The notes under the pieces are model-generated. The model made no database searches and had not been told where the DNA came from. It saw only the letters and a program-made list of their open reading frames with translations. The position numbers and the translations under genes were made by a program. From CAVYGN01 sp964413265 (lineage in GTDB: Bacteria; Spirochaetota; Brevinematia; Brevinematales; JAOACQ01): a stretch of 28,345 bases of DNA. The stretch spans positions 1 to 28,345 of the forward strand of contig CAYPRX010000075.1 in NCBI GenBank assembly GCA_964413265.1. Reading direction: 5' to 3'. Shown piece by piece: positions 22,931 through 28,345 of the stretch. The number at the start of each line of letters is the position of its first letter. Within the stretch, counting starts at the first letter, position 1.

Positions 22931-24400
22931 ATGGATTCATCTAACTTTACGGATGAAAGGGAAAGCCGTTTAAAAAAATTAAAAGCCTTTAGAGAAGCCG
23001 ATGTCAATCCATACCCTAATTTCTATAAGGCAGAGGATTATTCTGAGGACATTAAAAAAAAGTTTGTTAACAATAACGAGGCAGAGTTCAAAGCTGGTGT
23101 TGCGGGAAGAATGATGCTGCTCCGTGATTTCGGTAAAGCTGTTTTTGCAACATTGAAGGACAGCAGGGGGCAGATTCAGATCTATGCACGGCAGGATACT
23201 CTCGGAGATGAAAAGTTTTCTCATTTTAAACTAATTGATGCTGGCGATATGGTAGGGGCTGGAGGGAAGGTTTTTAAAACGCACAAAGGTGAGATAACGG
23301 TACTTGTGGAAGATTTTACAATTTTAGCGAAATCTCTCAATTCACTGCCTGAAAAATGGCATGGTCTCAAGGATGTTGAGGCAAGGTACAGGCAGAGATA
23401 TCTTGATTTAATAATGAATGACAAAGTAAAAGCTGATTTTATTTCACGCTTTAAAATCTTGTCCTGTTTAAGAAGTATACTGAGTGAAAAGGGTTTTCTT
23501 GAAGTTGAAACCCCAATGATGCAAACTATACCGGGAGGAGCCAGAGCCAGACCATTTGTTACTCATCATAATGCTCTGGATATGGATCTTTTCTTGCGAA
23601 TAGCACCTGAATTATATCTTAAAAGGCTTATAGTTGGGGGTTTTGAAAAGGTTTTTGAACTTAACAGGAATTTCAGAAATGAGGGGATTGATACACGGCA
23701 TAATCCCGAATTCACTATGCTGGAACTTTACCAGGCTTATGCGGATTACCGTGATATGTTGTCCCTGTTTGAGGAATTGATGGTGAGAATAGCAGTAGAA
23801 ATAAAGGGCGGACCTGTCTTTGATTACCAGGGGAAAAGCATTGATTTCTCAAAATGGGAAAAGATAAAATATATTGATGCCCTTAAGAATATAGCTGATA
23901 TAAATGTAAAAGAGATAAGGGATCAGAAGGATGCTATTGACTTGGCTTACTCAAGAGGGTTTGAAGAAATAAAAGAGTATGAGGGGAAATGGGGTATTTT
24001 GAATATTCTTTTTGAAGAGTATGTCGAACCGAAACTTATTGATCCGACTATTATCTTTGAATATCCGGCTGAAATTTCCCCCCTTTCAAAAAATAAGGAG
24101 GATGATCCGGATTTTGTTGAAAGATTTGAACCGTTTGTATTTGCAAGGGAATTAGGCAATGCATTTTCAGAACTTAATGATCCTGTTGAACAGGCTGACC
24201 GCTTTTTTGCTCAGGCCAGGAAAAAGGCACAGGGTGATGATTCGGCAATGTTTGTGGATGAGGATTATATTAATGCCCTCGAATTTGGAATGCCGCCGAC
24301 AGGCGGTATGGGAATAGGTATCGACAGGCTTGTGATGCTTTTAATCGATACTAACTCCATAAGAGACACAATACTTTTTCCCACATTGAAAACAAGATGA
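22931..24400 (+). CDS. lysS: Lysyl-tRNA synthetase, class II
   Basis: Charges tRNA-Lys. Its 489 residues are typical of bacterial class II LysRS. The N-terminal OB-fold anticodon-binding domain (about 55-135) contains AGRMMLLRDFGKAVFATLKD and the RGQIQIY strand. The catalytic domain has motif 1 (GFLEVETPMMQTIPGGARAR, 188-207), motif 2 (FRNEGIDTRHNPEFTMLE, 248-265) and motif 3 near the end (TGGMGIGIDRLVMLL), plus the FVFARELGNAFSELNDP segment that shapes the lysine pocket. The start is set by AAGGAG 5 bases upstream. Aconitase follows after 12 bases, so they share a transcript. Confidence 0.98.
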   Translation: MDSSNFTDERESRLKKLKAFREADVNPYPNFYKAEDYSEDIKKKFVNNNEAEFKAGVAGRMMLLRDFGKAVFATLKDSRGQIQIYARQDTLGDEKFSHFKLIDAGDMVGAGGKVFKTHKGEITVLVEDFTILAKSLNSLPEKWHGLKDVEARYRQRYLDLIMNDKVKADFISRFKILSCLRSILSEKGFLEVETPMMQTIPGGARARPFVTHHNALDMDLFLRIAPELYLKRLIVGGFEKVFELNRNFRNEGIDTRHNPEFTMLELYQAYADYRDMLSLFEELMVRIAVEIKGGPVFDYQGKSIDFSKWEKIKYIDALKNIADINVKEIRDQKDAIDLAYSRGFEEIKEYEGKWGILNILFEEYVEPKLIDPTIIFEYPAEISPLSKNKEDDPDFVERFEPFVFARELGNAFSELNDPVEQADRFFAQARKKAQGDDSAMFVDEDYINALEFGMPPTGGMGIGIDRLVMLLIDTNSIRDTILFPTLKTR

Positions 24401-24412
24401 GAGAGCGCCGCT

Positions 24413-26674
24413 ATGACAATAAACAAGGAGATTATAAATAGGGTTTATTCAACTTTCATAAAGAAGGTTGAACAAGCCAGGGAGATAACTGGCAGGCCGC
24501 TGACATATGCTGAAAAGATACTGTATTCCCACCTGTCAGTTGAACCGGTTAAACCGATGCTGCGCGGCTGTGATTATGCGGAACTCCTACCGGACAGGGT
24601 CGCTATGCAGGATGCCACTGCCCAGATGGCCCTGCTTCAATTTATGCATGCTGGCTTGGGAAAAACTTCTGTGCCTACAACGGTCCATTGTGATCATCTG
24701 ATCATGGCTGAATGTGGAGCTCAGAAAGACCTGTCAGCCGCTAAAAAAGAAAATAAGGAAGTTTATGATTTCCTCTCAAGCATTTCTATAAAATACGGAA
24801 TTGAATGCTGGAAGCCTGGTGCGGGTATAATTCATCAGATTATTTTAGAAAATTATGCATTTCCTGCAGGACTTTTAATAGGTACTGATTCTCATACTCC
24901 TAATGCTGGCGGGGCTGGAATGTTAGGTATCGGTGTTGGGGGGGCAGATGCTGTAGACGTCATGGCAGGAATGTCGTGGGAACTTAAATGGCCTCATTTA
25001 TTGGGAGTAAAGCTTACTGGCAAATTGAGGGGCTGGTCATCGCCGAAGGATATTATCCTGAAATTACTTGGGATTTTAACTGTTAAAGGCGGAACCGATT
25101 CGATTATTGAATATTTCGGAGATGGGGTATTCTCAATATCTGCTACCGGAAAAGCCACTATATGTAATATGGGAGCTGAGCTTGGAGCGACATCATCAGT
25201 TTTCCCCTATGATGAAAAGATCGGTGATTACTTGAAAGTAACGGGAAGAAATGATGTCGTTTTAATGGCCCGGAAATTAAAAAATGAACTTTGCTGTGAT
25301 GCAGAGGTCCTTATCGATCCCGAAAAATATTTCGATAGGGTTATAGAGATAAATCTTGATGAACTTGATCCTCAATTAAACGGGCCCCACACCCCCGACC
25401 TTGCTAATCCCGTTTCCACAATGAAGAAAATATCCAGGGAGAAGGGATATCCTGATATTATTAGTGCAGGTTTAATAGGCAGCTGCACCAATTCAAGTTA
25501 TGAGGACCTTGAAAGAGCCGCAGGAATTGCGAAGCAGGCTTTGAAATATGGTATCAGGCCTAAGGCAAAGCTTTATCTTAGTCCAGGTTCGGAGAAAGTC
25601 AGGGCCACGCTGGAAAGAAACGGTATTCTTGCTATTTTTAAGAGGCTCGGGGTTACAATTCTTGCAAATGCTTGCGGCCCCTGCATAGGTATGTGGAAAA
25701 GAACTGATGTGCCTATGGATAAAGAGAATACAATAATTACATCCTTCAACAGAAATTTTTCAAAAAGGGCTGATGGTAATCCAAATACTCTGGCATTTGT
25801 TGCAAGTCCGGAGATTGTTATGGCACTTTCATTAGAGGGCAGCCTGTCTTTTAATCCGGCAGATGATGAGATTACTGGAAAGAATGGTGAAAAGTTCAAA
25901 TTAAACCCGCCGGAAGGCAGGGAAATCCCTGATGTTTTTTATGATAACCCCCGAATTGGAATTATTAAGAAAAAAATCAGTACTGACACTGAAATTATCA
26001 TTCCGGCGAAAAGTGAAAGACTTCAATTGCTTAAAAGATTTGAACCCTGGAATGGAAAGGACATTCTCAATGTCCCTATTCTGATTAAGATCAGGGGAAA
26101 ATGTACAACTGATCAGATTTCAATGGCAGGCGAATGGTTAAAATTCCGAGGACATCTGGATAATATTTCAAATAATCTTCTGCTTGGCGCAGAAAATGCT
26201 TTTAACGGCAAAATTGGCAGAACTGTGAATGAGATTACTGGCGGAGAGGGACCGGTTCCGAAAATTGCAAGGGAATATAAAGAAGAGAAAGTTAACTGGG
26301 TAGTTATAGGTGATGATAATTATGGCGAGGGTTCGAGCAGAGAACATGCCGCCATGGAAGTTCGTTATCTTGGTGGTACAGCTGTGATAGTTAAGAGTTT
26401 TGCACGCATTCATGAAACAAATTTGAAAAAACAGGGAATTCTTGCACTGACCTTCTCTGACCCTGCGGATTATAATAAAATAAGGGAAGGTGACTTTGTA
26501 AATATTGTCGGCCTGGATCATTTCTCACCGGGCAGGGCTTTGAAGATGATCATCAATCATAAAAAAAACGGAAGTGAAGAAATAAAGCTTAATCATACCT
26601 ATAATGAATTGCAGATCGAATGGTTCAAAGCAGGGAGTGCTCTCAATATGATTGCTTCTTCCGCAGGGGAATGA
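24413..26674 (+). CDS. acn: Aconitate hydratase, mitochondrial-type
   Basis: A [4Fe-4S] enzyme interconverting citrate and isocitrate in the TCA cycle. The 753-residue length and domain order fit the mitochondrial-type aconitases, not the roughly 890-residue AcnA/IRP or the AcnB type. Cluster ligands are C358 in GSCTNSSYEDL and C421/C424 in ANACGPCIGMW; these numbers coincide with those of pig mitochondrial aconitase. Substrate-site motifs include GTDSHTPNAGG, GVGGADAVDVMAG and, in the swivelling C-terminal domain, GDDNYGEGSSREHAAMEVRYLGG. It is downstream of lysS (12 bases) and converges on the repeat-protein gene with a 6-base gap and no terminator. No citrate synthase or isocitrate dehydrogenase is present in the window. 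The complete active site implies a working enzyme. Confidence 0.97.
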   Translation: MTINKEIINRVYSTFIKKVEQAREITGRPLTYAEKILYSHLSVEPVKPMLRGCDYAELLPDRVAMQDATAQMALLQFMHAGLGKTSVPTTVHCDHLIMAECGAQKDLSAAKKENKEVYDFLSSISIKYGIECWKPGAGIIHQIILENYAFPAGLLIGTDSHTPNAGGAGMLGIGVGGADAVDVMAGMSWELKWPHLLGVKLTGKLRGWSSPKDIILKLLGILTVKGGTDSIIEYFGDGVFSISATGKATICNMGAELGATSSVFPYDEKIGDYLKVTGRNDVVLMARKLKNELCCDAEVLIDPEKYFDRVIEINLDELDPQLNGPHTPDLANPVSTMKKISREKGYPDIISAGLIGSCTNSSYEDLERAAGIAKQALKYGIRPKAKLYLSPGSEKVRATLERNGILAIFKRLGVTILANACGPCIGMWKRTDVPMDKENTIITSFNRNFSKRADGNPNTLAFVASPEIVMALSLEGSLSFNPADDEITGKNGEKFKLNPPEGREIPDVFYDNPRIGIIKKKISTDTEIIIPAKSERLQLLKRFEPWNGKDILNVPILIKIRGKCTTDQISMAGEWLKFRGHLDNISNNLLLGAENAFNGKIGRTVNEITGGEGPVPKIAREYKEEKVNWVVIGDDNYGEGSSREHAAMEVRYLGGTAVIVKSFARIHETNLKKQGILALTFSDPADYNKIREGDFVNIVGLDHFSPGRALKMIINHKKNGSEEIKLNHTYNELQIEWFKAGSALNMIASSAGE

Positions 26675-26680
26675 TTAATT

Positions 26681-27727
26681 TTAATGCTTGGGCTTCATCT
26701 TTATCATTTCTTGTCTGGCCATCTCCTCGACTACTTCATGGGCCCAGTTTATTTTATCTTTTTCAATGAGCTCTTTCCTCATTAATTCCTCTATAATTTC
26801 ATGTGCCTGATTGATCATATCCTTTTCCTTGAGTTCGTTACTCATCATTTCCTCAACTACTTCAAATGCTTTTGTGATCTTGTTTTCCTCGATTAAAGCT
26901 TTCCTGTTCAATTCTTCGATTATTTCATAGGCAGCTATAATTTTGTCCCTATCTATTAATTCCTTGCGGGTTAACTCTTGCAGCAATTCATGGGCTTTAT
27001 TGATCCTGTCCATTTCGATGAGATCCTGACGGACGAAATCTTCGACGATTTCATGGGCGCGGTTAATTTCATCTCTTTCAATAAGTTCTTTTCTGGCAAG
27101 CTCTTCAACGACCTCATGAGCTTTATTGATCTTGTCCAGACTTAATAGTTCCTTGCGGGCCAATTCCTCAACATTCTGGTATGCCTTAATTATTTTATCA
27201 TCCTGTATTCTCTCATGCCTTAAAAATTCCTGGACTGATTCATAAGCATTTATTATATTGAAGAGGTCCTGCATTTTTGATCTTGTATAATCATCAAGAA
27301 TCTCGTAAGCCTGCAGGATTTTATCATCTGCTATTTTTTCCATTCTGTGATATTCCTCGATCTTCTCGTAAGCATCCAGGAGAAGCAGAAGTTCCCGCAC
27401 TGTAAGTGATTTTCTTTTACCCTTCTTGATGATTGTAAAAGTATGTTCTGCGGCTGATTTTTTCCCCTTTAAAATCCTGTGGCTGCGCCTGAATGGCTGC
27501 CCCCCGACTAACCTGTTGATTCTGTTGATCTCCCTGAGTTCCTGTTTTACGATCTTTTCTGCCGTTTCATGGGCTTTCATGATGTTGCTTCTGTCGACTA
27601 ATTCCTCCTTGTTTAGTCTGGTGACTTCTTCAAACATGTGTACGATTCTAATAGATGCTGATAATTCTTTTTGTAATCTATCGATTTCCCTTTTTAATTC
27701 AACTGCATCTTCAACATCAGAATCCAT
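26681..27727 (-). CDS. Unknown protein built of thirteen 21-residue helical repeats
   Basis: I do not recognise this 348-residue protein. After about 30 charged residues come two 21-residue repeats (31-51, 52-72), a basic insert (73-118, with RRSHRILKGKK and IIKKGKRK), then eleven head-to-tail repeats (119-348, the last one residue short). A representative unit is AHEVVEELARKELIERDEIN plus R. Nearly invariant features are Ala at 1, His/Tyr at 2, Glu at 3, paired aliphatics at 4-5, a hydrophobic residue at 8, Arg at 10, Leu/Ile at 13-14, Asp at 17 and Ile at 19. Residues 119-345 contain no Pro, Gly or Cys, so a very long helix or rod is likely. There is no signal peptide or membrane segment. 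AGGAGG upstream and a good promoter support expression. It is monocistronic. A scaffold or cytoskeleton-like role is conceivable, but nothing here shows it. Confidence 0.85.
   Translation of the reverse strand: MDSDVEDAVELKREIDRLQKELSASIRIVHMFEEVTRLNKEELVDRSNIMKAHETAEKIVKQELREINRINRLVGGQPFRRSHRILKGKKSAAEHTFTIIKKGKRKSLTVRELLLLLDAYEKIEEYHRMEKIADDKILQAYEILDDYTRSKMQDLFNIINAYESVQEFLRHERIQDDKIIKAYQNVEELARKELLSLDKINKAHEVVEELARKELIERDEINRAHEIVEDFVRQDLIEMDRINKAHELLQELTRKELIDRDKIIAAYEIIEELNRKALIEENKITKAFEVVEEMMSNELKEKDMINQAHEIIEELMRKELIEKDKINWAHEVVEEMARQEMIKMKPKH
26684..27373 (-). repeat. Array of eleven 63-bp coding repeats
   Basis: Eleven in-frame units of 63 bases (the last 60) encode the 21-residue repeats 119-348 of the helical-repeat protein. 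Two further units lie at 27512-27637, separated by a 138-base non-repeat insert. Units differ at many bases while the amino-acid pattern is kept, so the array is old and held by selection rather than freshly amplified. Confidence 0.88.
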
Positions 27728-27764
27728 ATTTGAACCTCCTTTACGGAGAAAACAATTCGATTGT

Positions 27765-27792
27765 ATTATAATATATTTTTTGTATAAATCAA
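27765..27792 (-). promoter_or_regulatory. Promoter of the helical-repeat protein gene
   Basis: On the minus strand, TTGATT (complement of 27787-27792), a 16-base spacer and a perfect TATAAT (complement of 27765-27770) lie 37 bases before the ATG. A full AGGAGG ribosome-binding site follows near 27735-27741. Confidence 0.6.
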
Positions 27793-27840
27793 CAAAAATT
27801 CCCTTAACTTTCCTTGTTTAACAATATCGCAATTGATTAT

Positions 27841-27869
27841 TTGACGAAAGAATTATATTATTTTAGAAT
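27841..27869 (+). promoter_or_regulatory. tRNA promoter
   Basis: TTGACG (27841-27846), 17 bases, TAGAAT (27864-27869). Initiation near 27876 would be about six bases before tRNA-Gln, a typical distance for tRNA transcripts. It diverges from the repeat-protein promoter. Confidence 0.7.
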
Positions 27870-27881
27870 TTACTCCTTCAA

Positions 27882-27952
27882 TGGGGCGTTGTCTAATGGT
27901 AGGACGACAGACTCTGGATCTGTTTGTGAGGGTTCGACTCCTTCCGCCCCAG
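27882..27952 (+). tRNA. tRNA-Gln (anticodon CTG)
   Basis: A complete cloverleaf. The acceptor TGGGGCG pairs with CGCCCCA (27945-27951) and the discriminator is G27952. The anticodon stem ACAGA/TCTGT encloses the loop CTCTGGA with CTG at positions 34-36, which reads CAG. The T stem GAGGG/CCTTC has one G-T pair and the loop TTCGACT. The 3' CCA is not encoded. The weak first base pair and G discriminator are typical of glutamine tRNA. Confidence 0.96.
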
Positions 27953-27958
27953 CATTTT

Positions 27959-27994
27959 AAACCACGCCCTGGTGGTGTGGTTTGTTCTTTTTTT
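27959..27994 (+). terminator. Terminator-like hairpin between the two tRNA genes
   Basis: AAACCACGCC (27959-27968) pairs with GGTGTGGTTT (27974-27983) over ten positions, including one G-T pair, around a 5-base loop. A T-rich tract (27985-27994) follows. It has the full form of an intrinsic terminator and begins six bases after tRNA-Gln, but tRNA-Glu starts only three bases after the T tract. Confidence 0.82.
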
Positions 27995-27997
27995 AAT

Positions 27998-28072
27998 GGC
28001 CCTATCGTCTAGCCTGGTCTAGGACACCGCCCTCTCACGGCGGTGACTCGGGTTCAAATCCCGATAGGGCTA
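27998..28072 (+). tRNA. tRNA-Glu (anticodon CTC)
   Basis: A complete cloverleaf. The acceptor GGCCCTA pairs with TAGGGCT (28065-28071), with a G-T first pair, and the discriminator is A28072. The anticodon stem CCGCC/GGCGG encloses CTCTCAC with CTC at 34-36, which reads GAG. The T stem TCGGG/CCCGA encloses TTCAAAT. The GTCTAG...AGGACACCGCCCTCTCACGG core is typical of bacterial tRNA-Glu. CCA is not encoded. Confidence 0.96.
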
Positions 28073-28077
28073 AAAAT

Positions 28078-28106
28078 GGCTGCCGTTATAGGCAGCCTCA
28101 TTTTTT
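28078..28106 (+). terminator. Intrinsic terminator after tRNA-Glu
   Basis: GGCTGCC (28078-28084) and GGCAGCC (28091-28097) form a perfect 7-bp stem around a 6-base loop, followed by six T (28101-28106). It ends the tRNA transcript ahead of the convergent DUF2283 gene. Nothing else is seen in 28107-28155. Confidence 0.88.
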
Positions 28107-28155
28107 CCGGGATTTTCATTTTAGGTCTTCTTAATATTCACACAAGGGAATCTGC

Positions 28156-28345
28156 TTAAAAATCGAGGGGTAATTCCTTTTTTGTGCTAGTTTTCTCGTT
28201 GACGAACTCAAATGGAGCTTCTCTTGACAATCCAAGCTGATCGTTTGCATTTAGCAACTCGATCCCGAATACCTTGCCGTCGGCTGACAGATCGATATTT
28301 ATCTCATCGCTAATCCTGATTGTCTCAACATCCTTTGTTTTATCC
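28156..28345 (-). CDS. DUF2283-like protein, C-terminal part (runs off the window)
   Basis: An open frame enters at the right edge on the minus strand and ends in TAA (complement of 28156-28158), giving the last 62 residues. The segment DEINIDLSADGKVFGIELLN followed by AND matches the core of DUF2283 proteins, where an acidic strand, a D/N-G turn and a V/I-GIE-ILNA strand are characteristic. A polar tail (about 25 residues, ending ELPLDF) follows. The N-terminal half is outside the window, so start, length and neighbours are unknown. DUF2283 genes are small, frequently mobile, and often next to toxin-like genes; whether one is upstream here cannot be seen. Confidence 0.68.
   Translation of the reverse strand, partial: DKTKDVETIRISDEINIDLSADGKVFGIELLNANDQLGLSREAPFEFVNEKTSTKKELPLDF

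Noticed and set aside
26684..27373. The 63-bp periodic array as a CRISPR or satellite.
   Set aside because: Units are diverged in DNA, in frame and conserved as protein; there are no identical repeats with unique spacers.
27426..27821. A 131-codon plus-strand open frame opposite the repeat-protein gene.
   Set aside because: It is the mirror of a repetitive coding sequence, covers that gene's promoter and ribosome-binding site, and has no start signal.

Overview
The window is a densely packed, AT-rich stretch (coding lines I counted by hand run from about 30 to 47% GC) from a diderm bacterium. It carries housekeeping genes, a signalling cluster and two tRNA genes. No insertion sequence, phage or CRISPR array is visible. 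A signal-peptide beta-barrel ending in a C-terminal Phe points to an outer membrane. CdaA/YbbR c-di-AMP genes, a FliA/WhiG-type sigma factor preceded by two membrane-anchored unknown proteins, and HPr kinase plus HPr with no PTS enzymes nearby together fit an uncultivated spirochaete-like lineage best. This taxonomic guess is moderate and rests on gene content only.

Layout: (1) 1-4024, plus strand: valS behind a clear sigma-70 promoter, then an HD-GYP c-di-GMP phosphodiesterase. (2) 4037-11476, minus strand: a tight eight-gene run, read as two unknown membrane proteins > FliA/WhiG sigma factor > short HPF > HprK > HPr > NtrY-like kinase > NtrC-like sigma-54 activator. (3) 11597-13316: outer-membrane barrel (plus) facing ssb (minus), separated by a perfect 14-bp hairpin. 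(4) 13605-18590: serC-polA (plus) converging on dprA (minus). (5) 18724-22821, plus: MBL hydrolase-queA, then a MEMO1-family gene, cdaA and ybbR. (6) 22931-26674, plus: lysS-aconitase behind a near-consensus promoter. (7) 26681-27727, minus: a protein made mostly of 21-residue helical repeats. (8) 27841-28106: tRNA-Gln(CTG) and tRNA-Glu(CTC) with a terminator-like hairpin between them. (9) 28156-28345, minus: the 3' end of a DUF2283 gene.

How the genes fit together: the minus-strand run resembles the proteobacterial rpoN-hpf-ptsN/hprK-ptsH locus, but a sigma-28-type factor sits in the rpoN position and a sigma-54 activator pair closes it. It therefore looks like a node joining ribosome hibernation, HPr phosphorylation and sigma-factor control. 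Two second-messenger functions lie in the window: c-di-GMP breakdown (HD-GYP) and c-di-AMP synthesis (CdaA with YbbR). The strongest candidates for undescribed biology are the 13-copy 21-residue repeat protein and the pair of membrane-anchored proteins in front of the sigma factor.
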